Shown: in pieces, positions 36,322-45,226 of the stretch
How positions within the stretch are numbered: position 1 is the first letter of the stretch
Layout of the letters: the number at the start of each line of letters is the position of its first letter
NCBI RefSeq assembly: GCF_025144145.1
Contig: NZ_CP083546.1
Span: forward strand, 2,062,501-2,126,500
Source of the DNA: Leisingera sp. M658
GTDB lineage: Bacteria; Pseudomonadota; Alphaproteobacteria; Rhodobacterales; Rhodobacteraceae
Reading direction: 5' to 3'
Length of the DNA: 64,000 nt
Translations under genes and position numbers: made by a program
The notes under the pieces: model-generated
What the model saw: only the letters and a program-made list of their open reading frames with translations
The model's database searches: none
What the model was told of the DNA's origin: nothing

Positions 36322-36700
36322 GCTGAGTTTTCCTAAGCCGCCTGCCCAGGTGGAACCTTATATGGAAGCCCTGGGGCTTGAGGACACCTTGCGTTTCCTT
36401 GAAGCCTTCGGCGGCGTTGAAACCTACATCGCCACCCATCCGACCGCCCGGTCCAAGGTTGTTGAGCTGATTGGCTACCCTAAGGCCCGGATGCTGGCAG
36501 CCATTGAAAACCGCTTGCAGCGCCGTGTTCCCCTGGTCAAGGAATGGCGCGCGGCAGTCTACCACTCTCAGGGCTTGCCAACCGTGCAAATTGCTCTCAA
36601 GCTTGGCGTGACCGACGTCAGCGTCCGCCGCTGGCTGCAGAAACCGGGTGTGCGGCGCAAGTCCGACCCGAACCAGCCTTCCCTGTTTCCCGGCGTATAG
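36308..36700 (+). CDS. Mor-like transcription activator (HTH)
   Basis: 130 aa, close to Mu Mor (129 aa). An N-terminal dimerisation-like part (LEDTLRFLEAFGGVETYI) and a C-terminal HTH (LPTVQIALKLGVTDVSVRRW). As last gene of the early operon it sits where Mor is expected to switch on middle/late transcription. The assignment rests on size, position and layout; identity to Mor is low by eye. Confidence 0.6.
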   Translation: MAKDELSFPKPPAQVEPYMEALGLEDTLRFLEAFGGVETYIATHPTARSKVVELIGYPKARMLAAIENRLQRRVPLVKEWRAAVYHSQGLPTVQIALKLGVTDVSVRRWLQKPGVRRKSDPNQPSLFPGV

Positions 36701-36707
36701 CGCCAAC

Positions 36708-36729
36708 TGACCCGCACATAGGTGCGGGT
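36708..36729. repeat. 22-nt dyad repeat, copy 1
   Basis: Contains ACCCGCACATAGGTGCGGGT preceded by TG; identical to 45170-45191. It lies just after the Mor-like gene and before the lysis module. It could be a hairpin terminator or an activator site. Confidence 0.6.
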
Positions 36730-36758
36730 GTATTGCCCCTCCCAGACCCGTCAATTTG

Positions 36759-36780
36759 AACCCCATTGAAATGGGGTTTT
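36759..36780 (+). terminator. Intrinsic terminator of the early operon
   Basis: AACCCCATT / AATGGGGTT around GAA with TTTT at the end, followed by AAGGGG, the ribosome site of the amidase gene. Confidence 0.7.
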
Positions 36781-36792
36781 AAGGGGCCGGAA

Positions 36793-37680
36793 ATGGGCAT
36801 CCAATACGGCAAAGTCACTGGGGTAGATTTCAAGGAAGCGCGCTGGATTGGCCGCGAGATTGTACCCAGCCTGGTCCTTCTTCACGACACCGCCAGCCGG
36901 ATCGAAAAGGGCAACGCCGCCCGCTACCTGCAGAGTAACGACGCCAAGGTGTCGGTCCAGTTTGTGATCGAGCGTGACGGGCACATCGAGCAGCAGGTCC
37001 CGGTCAACCGGAAAGCCAGCCACGCCGGAAAATCAGAGTATCATGGCCGCGAATGGTGCAATGGGTTCTCCATCGGCATCGAGCTGGTGAACCCCGGCCG
37101 CATGACGCGGGCATCGGAGCAATCCGCCCGCACCTGGTTCGGCCAGAAATTCAGCATTCTGGAATACGGCATTGAAGAAGCCGAAACGCCTCAGCACGGG
37201 CACGGCCTGTGGATGCCCTACACCGAGGCTCAAATCACAGCGCTGGTGGGCCTGCTGCAGACGCTGTTTTCGTCCATTCCGTCACTCGAAGACATTACCA
37301 CGCATTGGTACGTCTCCCCCGGCCGCAAGGTGGACACCAACCCGCTTTTCCCGCTGGAGCATATCCGGTCGCTTATCCTTGGCCGTGCCGATCCGGCCGA
37401 GGCGGAACTGGGCGATGCGGAAACTCCCGCCGCCGCAGATGACTTTGTGATCATCAGCACACCCGGCGACACGCTCAATATGCGCCGCTGGCCCAGCTTC
37501 AATCCCAACGTGATCGCGCAGATCCCCGATGAAACCCGCGTGCCGGTTATCGCCTCTGTGACCGTCGCCGGGCGCGACTGGCTGAAGGTCTTCTATGGCG
37601 GTGCCGAGGGGTGGATTGTCGAAAGCTACGCCGATCCCGTCACCATTTCCAAACCCGGCTTCAAGGGGGCTGAGACATGA
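36793..37680 (+). CDS. N-acetylmuramoyl-L-alanine amidase endolysin with SH3 domain
   Basis: 295 aa. Amidase_2 domain at 15-180, with zinc ligands by AmpD analogy His31 (LLHDTAS), His151 and Asp161 (HWYVSPGRKVD). A bacterial SH3-type domain follows at about 210-285 (DTLNMRRWPSFNP ... GAEGWIVESY). ATG 36793 has the ribosome site AAGGGGCCGGAA. Starts the lysis module; no signal peptide, so it depends on the holin. Confidence 0.9.
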   Translation: MGIQYGKVTGVDFKEARWIGREIVPSLVLLHDTASRIEKGNAARYLQSNDAKVSVQFVIERDGHIEQQVPVNRKASHAGKSEYHGREWCNGFSIGIELVNPGRMTRASEQSARTWFGQKFSILEYGIEEAETPQHGHGLWMPYTEAQITALVGLLQTLFSSIPSLEDITTHWYVSPGRKVDTNPLFPLEHIRSLILGRADPAEAELGDAETPAAADDFVIISTPGDTLNMRRWPSFNPNVIAQIPDETRVPVIASVTVAGRDWLKVFYGGAEGWIVESYADPVTISKPGFKGAET

Positions 37681-38207
37681 AGAACAAGGACAAGATCATC
37701 CGGTTTCTGGGCACTGTTGCGCCGACCGTCGCGGCGGCCCTTGGCGGGCCGATGGCCGGTGTGGCTGTTGATGCCCTGGCCACGCAATTCATGGGCCGCC
37801 AGGGCGCCTCCTCTGACGAGGTGGAACAGGCCATCTTAGGCGCGTCTGCCGCCGACCTGGCCAAACTGAAACAGGTGGACGCCGAATTTGCTGCCCAGCT
37901 TCAGGCCGCCGGCATCGAGCTGGAACGCATCGCCGCCGATGACCGCGCCAGCGCCCGCGCCCGCCAGGTCCAGACCAAGGACCGCACACCCGGCATTCTG
38001 GCTGCGGTGGTGATTGTCGGGTTCTTTGCCGTTCTGGCTTATGTGACCCTGAACGGTTTGCCCGTGGACAGCGGCCCAGTCCTGGCGCTGCTGATCGGCT
38101 CTCTGGCCACCGGGCTTAGCCAGGTGCTGAACTTCTATTTCGGCTCGTCGGTCGGGTCCAAGAACAAGGACGCGGTGATTGCCGGTATGAAAGGCGGTGC
38201 CGCGTGA
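37677..38207 (+). CDS. Holin (3-TM, gene-transfer-agent type)
   Basis: 176 aa. An N-terminal amphipathic/hydrophobic region (FLGTVAPTVAAALGGPMAGV), a charged helical middle, then two clear membrane helices (ILAAVVIVGFFAVLAYVTL; VLALLIGSLATGLSQVLNFY). It matches the 3TM holin family found in alphaproteobacterial phages and GTAs. ATGA overlap with the endolysin. Confidence 0.85.
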   Translation: MKNKDKIIRFLGTVAPTVAAALGGPMAGVAVDALATQFMGRQGASSDEVEQAILGASAADLAKLKQVDAEFAAQLQAAGIELERIAADDRASARARQVQTKDRTPGILAAVVIVGFFAVLAYVTLNGLPVDSGPVLALLIGSLATGLSQVLNFYFGSSVGSKNKDAVIAGMKGGAA

Positions 38208-38515
38208 TCCGGGTTCTCGCCCTCACCGCCGCCACCGCCCTGGTACTGGCTGTCCGGCCTGATGCAGCCGCCGCGCAGTGTTTCAACCGCTACGACGAAC
38301 TGGCTGCCATTCTGTTCGAGCATCACGGCGAAGCCCCGGCGGCTGAAATGCTCGCCAAGAACGGCAACGCCATCCATCTGTTCGTTTCTCCGGAAACCGG
38401 CACCTGGACGATATCGGCCACCGCGCCCGGCGGCGCGGCCTGCGTCCTTGGGCACGGCAGTGCGTTTCAGGCGATTGGCGCGGCTGCACCGGAACCGGCG
38501 GGGGAGCTGCACTGA
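38204..38515 (+). CDS. Small secreted protein in the lysis module
   Basis: 103 aa with a signal peptide (MIRVLALTAATALVLAVRP, cleavage near AAAAQ). The mature part has two cysteines (CFNRYDEL; AACVLGHG) that could form a disulfide. Possible lysis accessory; no spanin motif or lipobox seen. Confidence 0.65.
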   Translation: MIRVLALTAATALVLAVRPDAAAAQCFNRYDELAAILFEHHGEAPAAEMLAKNGNAIHLFVSPETGTWTISATAPGGAACVLGHGSAFQAIGAAAPEPAGELH

Positions 38516-38868
38516 TGGAGTTCGACCCCACATTCACGTTCTCCAACCTCCTTACAACCGGCTCCTATGCCGTTGCGCTGGGGTGCGTGATCTATACTTG
38601 GTTTGCCACCCGCCGTTCAAACGTGGATGCCCGGTTTAAAATCGGCTCCGACCGCATGAATGACTTGGATAAGCGTATCCAAGCCGCAGAGCAAAAGCTC
38701 AGCACCATGCCCGAAAAAGACGACATTCATTCGCTTCAGCTCCTGCTGACCGAAATGGGCGGCGAACTGAAGGCAGTGCGGACGTCCATTCGGGCCATTG
38801 CGGAAAGCCAGACCCGGCTCGAACACATCTCATCGCGTCACGAAGATTACCTGCGGGAAAAAACATGA
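38515..38868 (+). CDS. DUF2730 protein
   Basis: 117 aa: N-terminal membrane helix (GSYAVALGCVIYTWFATRR) and a coiled-coil tail (MNDLDKRIQAAEQKLSTMP). DUF2730 occurs at this place in Mu-like phages between lysis and terminase genes. Confidence 0.8.
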   Translation: MEFDPTFTFSNLLTTGSYAVALGCVIYTWFATRRSNVDARFKIGSDRMNDLDKRIQAAEQKLSTMPEKDDIHSLQLLLTEMGGELKAVRTSIRAIAESQTRLEHISSRHEDYLREKT

Positions 38869-39161
38869 GCTACAACGACTTCAACCGCAAGCACCGCCGC
38901 CTGGCCATTCTGCGCCACCTGGAGGCCTGCACGGATTACACTTCCAACGCCTCAATCCTGACCGACGTTCTGGACCATGTGGGCGTGACCTCGACCCGGT
39001 CCCAAGTCATTACCGAACTGCAGTGGCTGAAGGAAAACGGCTTCATCACCACACAGGAGAACGGTGATTTTGTCGTCGCTACTGCCACCCTATCAGGGGC
39101 AGAGATCGCAACCGGTCGCTCCACCCACCCGGAAGTTCAGCGCCCCAGCCCGAAGGCTTAA
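38865..39161 (+). CDS. Mu gp26-like winged-helix protein (VpaChn25_0724 type)
   Basis: 98 aa, ArsR-like winged helix: KHRRLAILRHLEACTDYTSN, then STRSQVITELQWLKENGFIT. Common between DUF2730 and DUF3486 genes in Mu-like phages; DNA binding likely. Confidence 0.78.
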   Translation: MSYNDFNRKHRRLAILRHLEACTDYTSNASILTDVLDHVGVTSTRSQVITELQWLKENGFITTQENGDFVVATATLSGAEIATGRSTHPEVQRPSPKA

Positions 39162-39164
39162 GCG

Positions 39165-39737
39165 ATGCCCCGCCCCCGTAAAATCAACATGGCCCCGGCT
39201 GAAGTGCGCGACTGGCTTAAGGAGGCGCTGAGGGACAGCGGCTGGAGCGGCTATGAGCGGATCACCGAAGATTTGAATGCCAAGCTGCAGGAAGAAGGCA
39301 TAGAGCTGCAAATTGGCAAGTCAGCAGTTCATGAGTACGGCCAGGAATACCGCGAATTCGTCAAGTACCAGGAACAGGCCAGCCAATGGGCTGAAAGCTG
39401 GATGACGGATAACGGCCTGGAAGAAGAAGCCCAGCGGCACAACGTACTGTTTCAGATGCTGACCACGCTGGCGTTCAAGTTCATGCAGCAGGAAATGGGC
39501 AAGGAAAACGGCGAGATCGACCCGCGCGAGCTGCATTTCATCGGCAAGATGATGAAAGACGTAATGGCCAGCTCCGGCATCCGGGAAAAGCTGATGGATG
39601 ATGAGCGCGGCCGCATTGCCCTGAAGGCCAAAGAAGAGGCCGCCGGCGATATGGCGAAAGCCGCAACCCAGCTCGGTATGACGGCTGAAACCGTCGAGGC
39701 GATCCGGGAGCAGATCCTGTTCGGGGGCAAGCGATGA
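39165..39737 (+). CDS. DUF3486 protein, putative small terminase subunit (Mu gp27-like)
   Basis: 190 aa. Basic N-terminus (MPRPRKINMAPAEVRDWL) with a DNA-binding helical domain, then a helical oligomerisation part. DUF3486 precedes the large terminase in Mu-like phages and is taken as the small subunit. Confidence 0.85.
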   Translation: MPRPRKINMAPAEVRDWLKEALRDSGWSGYERITEDLNAKLQEEGIELQIGKSAVHEYGQEYREFVKYQEQASQWAESWMTDNGLEEEAQRHNVLFQMLTTLAFKFMQQEMGKENGEIDPRELHFIGKMMKDVMASSGIREKLMDDERGRIALKAKEEAAGDMAKAATQLGMTAETVEAIREQILFGGKR

Positions 39738-39759
39738 TTGCGCTTGGCGGTGCCTGCCC

Positions 39760-41472
39760 GTGAGCACCGAAACCGGACAAATCACCGATGAAGAATGGGA
39801 AAAGCTGCGCGCTGACAGTGCGCAGTCCTTTCCTGATATCATCGACACCAGCCAGGGCCTTCCGGCTGTGCTGCTGCCGTACCAGACCAAGCTCCTGCAG
39901 ACGACGGCCATTTATCAGTTCACGGTCTGCGAGAAATCCCGCCGTATCGGGATGACCTGGGGCGTGGGCGCGGACGCCGTCTTAACCTCCGGCGCGTCTA
40001 AGCCAGCGGGCGGTATGGACACGCTCTACATCGGCTTCAATCTGGATATGGCGCGCGAGTTTATCGACACCTGCGCCATGTGGGCCAAGGCCTTCATGCC
40101 CGCCGCCACGGCAGTGCAGGATTTCCTGTTCAAGGATCAGAAAGAGGGCGAAGAAGACCGGCACATCAGCGCCTTCCGCATCCGCTTTGCCAGCGGCTTT
40201 GAAATCGTCGCGCTGACCAGCAAGCCGCGTTCGCTGCGCGGACGCCAGGGCTATGTGATCTTTGACGAGGCGGCTTTCCACGACGAGCTGGACGAAATGC
40301 TGAAGGCGGCAAACGCCCTCCTGATGTGGGGCGGCAAGGTCCTGGTCATTTCCACCCACGACGGGGACAGCAACCCGTTCAATGTTTTGGTGCGTCAGGT
40401 CAATTCCGGCGAGCGCGGCGACATTGCCAAGGTGGTGCGCGTCACCTTCAACGAGGCGGTGGACGCCGGGCTATATGAACGGATTGCCCTGGTCACGGGC
40501 AAGCCTGACACGCCGGAAGAAAAGCAGAAGTGGATAGACAGCATCCACGCCGTTTATGGCGATGACGCCGACGAAGAGCTGCACTGCATCCCGAAATCCG
40601 GTTCCGGCGCCTGGCTGGCCGCACCGCTGATTGAAGCCCGCATGACGGCTGACGCGCCGGTGCTGCGCCTGGAACTGCCGGACAACTACCTGCACCTGAC
40701 GCCGCAGCACCAGTCCGAATACATGCGGCCGTTCATGCGCGAGTTGGACCGGGTTCTGAGCGGGCTTGACATGACGCCGCACTATGCGGCCGGGTTTGAC
40801 TTTGCCAGGGTGGCGGATCTTTCGGTCCTGCCGCTTTTGATGCTCGAGCAGAACCTGCGCCGCCGTGAAGCTATGTCGCTGGAAATGCGCAATGTGCCAG
40901 GCAATGAGCAAAAGGCGATTGTCGGGGACGTTCTGGACGCTGTCTTATCCCGCCTCCTGGGGGCTGCCTTCGACGCCACCGGCATGGGTTGGACTGTGGC
41001 AGAAGACATGGGCCGCCGGTTCGGCCTCCGGGAAAGCGAAGAGACGCCCGGTCTGATCTGGGCAATCAAGTTCAGCCTGGAATGGTACCGGGTGAATATG
41101 CCGCCCCTTAAAACCGCCTTTGAAGACGACATGATTTCAATCGGTGCGGATGCGGATCATCTGACCGACCTGCGCGCCGTGAAGGAGATCCGTGGCATCC
41201 CCAAGGTGCCCGATGTCCGCGACAAGGAGCTGGCCAAAGGGAAGAAGGGCGTCAAGCGGCGCCACGGCGACTATGCCATCGGCCTGGCACTGGCGCATTT
41301 CGCGTCCCGGATGCGGTTCGTTGAGTTCGGCTACCGGTCCGCGGCGGCCCCGCAGAACACCACCGCACCATCCAGAACAGGCGCCGAGCGCCTGGCACGG
41401 AACAGAGCGGCAGATAATCCGAAAAACACGTGGAGCGGCCCGCTGGGCGCCCGGATCAAAGGGGGGTTTTGA
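39760..41472 (+). CDS. Terminase large subunit (Mu gp28-like)
   Basis: 570 aa packaging motor. The ATPase has a Walker A-like CEKSRRIGMTW (about 57-67) and Walker B YVIFDE (165-170). The RNase-H-type nuclease begins at YAAGFDFARVADLS, with later acidic residues (GAAFDATGMGW). GTG start at 39760, 22 bp after the previous stop, with a weak ribosome site. Stop overlaps the next ATG (TGATG). Confidence 0.93.
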   Translation: MSTETGQITDEEWEKLRADSAQSFPDIIDTSQGLPAVLLPYQTKLLQTTAIYQFTVCEKSRRIGMTWGVGADAVLTSGASKPAGGMDTLYIGFNLDMAREFIDTCAMWAKAFMPAATAVQDFLFKDQKEGEEDRHISAFRIRFASGFEIVALTSKPRSLRGRQGYVIFDEAAFHDELDEMLKAANALLMWGGKVLVISTHDGDSNPFNVLVRQVNSGERGDIAKVVRVTFNEAVDAGLYERIALVTGKPDTPEEKQKWIDSIHAVYGDDADEELHCIPKSGSGAWLAAPLIEARMTADAPVLRLELPDNYLHLTPQHQSEYMRPFMRELDRVLSGLDMTPHYAAGFDFARVADLSVLPLLMLEQNLRRREAMSLEMRNVPGNEQKAIVGDVLDAVLSRLLGAAFDATGMGWTVAEDMGRRFGLRESEETPGLIWAIKFSLEWYRVNMPPLKTAFEDDMISIGADADHLTDLRAVKEIRGIPKVPDVRDKELAKGKKGVKRRHGDYAIGLALAHFASRMRFVEFGYRSAAAPQNTTAPSRTGAERLARNRAADNPKNTWSGPLGARIKGGF

Positions 41473-41660
41473 TGGCCCGGACAAAGAAAGAGCGCAAGCG
41501 GCTTAAAGCGCATCGTGCGCAGCAGCAGATAAAGGAGTTGCGGAAGGAACGGGTGAAAATGGCCGTGGTGCAGGCCGCAGCCTTCGCCGGTCAGGATCTT
41601 TCGACCCCGCGGCCGGGTTTCTTCAATTGGCTGTGGAGCAAACTCCGGGGGCGCGGCTGA
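41472..41660 (+). CDS. Small basic protein between terminase and portal
   Basis: 62 aa, Lys/Arg-rich (MARTKKERKRLKAHRAQQQ) with an aromatic end (GFFNWLWSKLRGRG). Coupled on both sides by TGATG overlaps, which supports expression. Unknown. Confidence 0.65.
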   Translation: MARTKKERKRLKAHRAQQQIKELRKERVKMAVVQAAAFAGQDLSTPRPGFFNWLWSKLRGRG

Positions 41661-43303
41661 TGGCAAAATCTCCTGTGCTTGATCCCTATGGCCGTCCGGT
41701 TGACCGCAAGGCTCTGACCGAAGAAATCGCCGCCGCTTCTTTCGGCAGCGTGCGGTCCCCTGTGTCCGGATATCCCGGCGACGGGCTGGACCCGGTGCGG
41801 CTTGCCAATATCCTACGGGCTGCCGACCAGGGCGACCCGGTTCGCTACCTGGAACTGGCCGAAACCATTGAAGAGCGGGATCTGCATTATTTGGGTGTGG
41901 TCGGCACCCGCAAGCGGGCCGTCAGCCAGTTGCCTGCCACCGTGACAACGCGCGGGACAACAGCAGCAGAGAAGAAACACGCTGATGCCTTCCGTGACTG
42001 GCTGACCCGTGACGAGCTGCAGGGCGAGCTGTTTGATATTCTGGATGCTGTCGGCAAGGGTTATTCCTTTACCGAAATCATCTGGGAACATGCGGACGGA
42101 ATGACTGTGCCGCAACGGCTGGAATGGCGGGACCCGCGCTGGTTCCGGTTCCAGCGCAAGGACCTGCGTACCCCGGTGATGCTGAATGAAGGCGGCCAGG
42201 AAGAACCCCTGCCCGCCTATAAGTTCATCTTTGCCCCGATCAAGGCCAAGTCCGGCCTCCCGGTGCGCGGCGGCCTGGCCCGGCCCGCTGCCTGGGCCTG
42301 GATGTTCAAGGCCTTCACCCAGCGGGACTGGGCGATTTTCACGCAAACCTATGGCCAGCCTATCCGGGTCGGGAAATACGGCCCCGGCACCTCTGAAGAG
42401 GAAAAGGACACGCTTTATCACGCGGTGGTCAATATCGCCGGGGATTGCGCCGCCATCATGCCGGACAGCATGATGATGGAATTTATTGAGGCGCAGAACA
42501 TCAGCGGCTCTGTGGACCTTTACGAGCGGCGCGCCGACTGGCTGGACAAACAGACCTCAAAGGCGGTCCTGGGGCAGACCTCTACCACCGACGCGGTTAC
42601 TGGCGGGCTTGGCTCCGGCAAAGAGCACCGGCAGGTTCAGGAAGATATTGAAACCGCCGACGCCGGTCTGCTGGCCGGTGTTCTCAACCAGATGCTGGTA
42701 CGCCCGTTTGTTGATCTGAATTTCGGGCCGCAAAAGCGTTATCCCCAGTTGAAACTTGCCCGTCCTGAAGCCGAAGACCTGAAGGCCTGGACAGATGCAG
42801 CAACGCCCTGGGTCGAGGTGGGCCTTCAGGTTTCCGAAAAAGAAGTCCTGGCCAAGCTCGGGCTTTCCGCCCCCAAGAGCGGAGAGCGCATTCTGGGCAA
42901 ACCGCCGGAAACTCCGCCTCAGCCGGGATTGCAACCGGGCGCAGGCAGCGGGAATACCCCTGAGAGCATTTTTAAAGGGGGGTTTAATACCCGGAACGGG
43001 AATTCAGGGGGCGATACCGCCCTGCAGGCCGAACAGCCCTCTACGGGCGATTTTTCGGGGGTGTCGCCAATTCCGGATCTGACCGCCCGCCTGGAGCTGG
43101 AGGCAGGCCCGGCGGTGGACGGGATGCTGGATCAGATTGAAGCCATGTTCGGGGCCGCGTCCAGCTTTGAGGAGTTCCGGGAAATCCTGCTGAACGCCTA
43201 TTCCGATCTGGACGCGTCCGGGCTGACCGTTTCCCTGACCGATGCCATCACGGCGGCGGCGGCTGGCGGGCGGGCTGCTGCAGAGGATGAAGCCGGTGAC
43301 TGA
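41660..43303 (+). CDS. Portal protein (DUF935, Mu gp29-like)
   Basis: 547 aa. Forms the portal ring for DNA entry. DUF935 core: DLHYLGVVGTRKRAVSQLP, WEHADGMTVPQRLEWRDPRW, FTQTYGQPIRVGKYGPG, and KAVLGQTSTTD. The C-terminal part is low-complexity then helical. ATG at 41660 overlaps the previous stop. Confidence 0.93.
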   Translation: MAKSPVLDPYGRPVDRKALTEEIAAASFGSVRSPVSGYPGDGLDPVRLANILRAADQGDPVRYLELAETIEERDLHYLGVVGTRKRAVSQLPATVTTRGTTAAEKKHADAFRDWLTRDELQGELFDILDAVGKGYSFTEIIWEHADGMTVPQRLEWRDPRWFRFQRKDLRTPVMLNEGGQEEPLPAYKFIFAPIKAKSGLPVRGGLARPAAWAWMFKAFTQRDWAIFTQTYGQPIRVGKYGPGTSEEEKDTLYHAVVNIAGDCAAIMPDSMMMEFIEAQNISGSVDLYERRADWLDKQTSKAVLGQTSTTDAVTGGLGSGKEHRQVQEDIETADAGLLAGVLNQMLVRPFVDLNFGPQKRYPQLKLARPEAEDLKAWTDAATPWVEVGLQVSEKEVLAKLGLSAPKSGERILGKPPETPPQPGLQPGAGSGNTPESIFKGGFNTRNGNSGGDTALQAEQPSTGDFSGVSPIPDLTARLELEAGPAVDGMLDQIEAMFGAASSFEEFREILLNAYSDLDASGLTVSLTDAITAAAAGGRAAAEDEAGD

Positions 43304-44546
43304 TGCGCTGGCCGCCACTTTCCGCCGGCCATTCAAAGAGCAGGCCGCGGCCTTCCGGCTGCGGCTGGGGGATTTGGTTCCCACGGCGGCCTGGGATGAC
43401 CTTGCAGGGGCGGCCCACGACCGATCCTTTGCCGTAGCCGGAGCCGCAAAGGCCGACTTGCTGGCAGATCTGGCCGCCGCTGTGGACAGGGCGATTGTGG
43501 AAGGCACCGGCTTTGAGGCGTTCAAAGACGATTTCAGGGCCATTGTACTCCGCCGCGGCTGGACCGGCTGGACCGGTGAAAGCAGCGAAAAAGGCCGGAA
43601 CTGGCGGATGCGGACCATCTACCGCACCAATATGCGCACCAGCTATATGGCCGGACGCTGGGCGCAGCTCCGCGACGGCAATTTCCCCTTTCTTGTCTAC
43701 CGGCACGGCGGATCTGCAGAACCGCGCCTGCAGCACCTGTCCTGGGACGGGCTTATCCTTCCCTCAAGCCACGGCTTCTGGCTGATTGCCTTCCCGCAGA
43801 ACGGCTTTGGCTGCAGTTGCAATGTCTTTGGCGCCCGCTCAATTGCCGGGGCGGTCCGGCGCGGCGGCAAGCCCGGTGTAAAGCTCCGGGACGGCTGGGA
43901 TGCCCCCATGGCCGAAACCGGGGCGCCCGCTGGTATAGATGAAGGCTGGGGCCAGGCGCCCGGCGCGTCTGTTGCCGACCTGGTGCAGGCCATGGCCAAG
44001 AAGACGGTAAACTGGCCCTACTCTATTGCCCGTGCGTATCTGGATGATTTCCCGGCAGTCCAGCAGGATGCACTGTCCAGCGCCTACCGCAATCTGCCGT
44101 CGCTGATGACCGACCTGCGCCGCTATGCCAAAGCTGTGCAGGAGGGCCGCGCGGTTCAACCGGTCCGGACCATGGGCCGCCTTACCCAGGCGCACCGGCA
44201 GCGGGTGAATGACCTGCTGGGCAGCGATCTGGAGAACTATCATTTCACGCTGGACGCACCTGCAGTGCGCCACATCCTTTCGGGACACGGCGCCGCCTCT
44301 GAAGCCCTGCGCGGCCAGATCCCGATCAGTGCGGAAACTTACGCGCTTCTGCCCCGCATTCTGAACCAGCCTGACGTCATCGAGGCGGCGGGCGAGACAC
44401 GGGCCGGATTGCCAGTGGTCCGGTTTTCCCGCCGGATTGGCGGCGTCACATACACAGTGGCCATGGAGATCCGCGGCAAGAAGCGCCGGATGCTGGCAGT
44501 TCAATCCATGTGGGGAAGAAGAGCTTCCGATGGGTCCCCGGCCTGA
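43287..44546 (+). CDS. Head morphogenesis protein (Mu F/gp30-like) with C-terminal BECR-like nuclease domain
   Basis: 419 aa from ATG 43287, overlapping the portal end by 17 bp. The minor-head F domain runs to about 190 (IYRTNMRTSYMAGRW; HLSWDGLILPSSHGFW; FGCSCNVFGARS). The last 100 residues (DAPAVRHILSGHGAASEALR ... RRIGGVTYTVAMEIRG ... MLAVQSMWGRR) look like a barnase/EndoU/colicin/RelE-type (BECR) toxin domain, known as a fusion on Mu-type F proteins. The toxin reading is inference; the F reading is secure. Confidence 0.85.
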   Translation: MKPVTDALAATFRRPFKEQAAAFRLRLGDLVPTAAWDDLAGAAHDRSFAVAGAAKADLLADLAAAVDRAIVEGTGFEAFKDDFRAIVLRRGWTGWTGESSEKGRNWRMRTIYRTNMRTSYMAGRWAQLRDGNFPFLVYRHGGSAEPRLQHLSWDGLILPSSHGFWLIAFPQNGFGCSCNVFGARSIAGAVRRGGKPGVKLRDGWDAPMAETGAPAGIDEGWGQAPGASVADLVQAMAKKTVNWPYSIARAYLDDFPAVQQDALSSAYRNLPSLMTDLRRYAKAVQEGRAVQPVRTMGRLTQAHRQRVNDLLGSDLENYHFTLDAPAVRHILSGHGAASEALRGQIPISAETYALLPRILNQPDVIEAAGETRAGLPVVRFSRRIGGVTYTVAMEIRGKKRRMLAVQSMWGRRASDGSPA

Positions 44547-44618
44547 ACGCCCGAACACGGTTCCAGGTTATGAGCCTGGCGGCCTGATGCCCCCAACGAA
44601 AGCAGGTAGAATATAGCC

Positions 44619-45110
44619 ATGACCGGACTTGTTTACAACACGGACACCCTGGACCCGATGCTGGAAGCGCTTCGGGATGCGCTGGATGACCCATCCGAGG
44701 CAATGGCGGACCTGGGCGAATACCTGATCAACTCCACCCAGGACCGGATGCTGAAGGGCGAAAACCCCGACGGCAGCCCTTTTGCCCCCCGCTCCCAAAC
44801 GACAATCGACCGATACGCCAAACTGGGCCTCTCTTATGGCGCGCCGTTGAATCAATCAGGCGACATGCGGAACAGCCTCTTTTATGAGGCCAGCAAGGAC
44901 GGGCTGGAATACGGCTCCAATGCCATCCAGGCCGCTGTCATGCAGTTTGGGGCTGCCAAAGGCGCCTTTGGCACCGCTTCAAACGGGTCTTCAATCCCTT
45001 GGGGCGGCATCCCTGCCCGCGAGTTCATCGGCCTTTCCGATGAGGACCAGGACAACATGGTGCTTGAGCTGGAAGAGTGGCTGGAAACGGCGGCAAACAG
45101 CCGGGGTTGA
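44619..45110 (+). CDS. Virion morphogenesis protein (Mu G/gp31-like)
   Basis: 163 aa. Family features: ADLGEYLINSTQDRM, NPDGSPFAPRSQTTIDRYA, GDMRNSLFYEA, PAREFIGLSDED. Role in head or head-tail joining. Begins 72 bp after the F gene; no promoter recognised in the gap. Confidence 0.87.
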   Translation: MTGLVYNTDTLDPMLEALRDALDDPSEAMADLGEYLINSTQDRMLKGENPDGSPFAPRSQTTIDRYAKLGLSYGAPLNQSGDMRNSLFYEASKDGLEYGSNAIQAAVMQFGAAKGAFGTASNGSSIPWGGIPAREFIGLSDEDQDNMVLELEEWLETAANSRG

Positions 45111-45169
45111 CCTGGCACACCTGCCCCGCCAACCTGTCCCGAACCGCCCCCCGAACACATCCGTCCCAT

Positions 45170-45191
45170 TGACCCGCACATAGGTGCGGGT
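45170..45191. repeat. 22-nt dyad repeat, copy 2
   Basis: Same sequence as 36708-36729 (core ACCCGCACATAGGTGCGGGT), here 36 bp before the protease/scaffold start, followed by ATTT. Marks the start of the capsid transcription unit or terminates upstream mRNA. Confidence 0.6.
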
Positions 45192-45226
45192 ATTTCGGCG
45201 CGCGCCCGCCTGCGACATTCGCTGGC

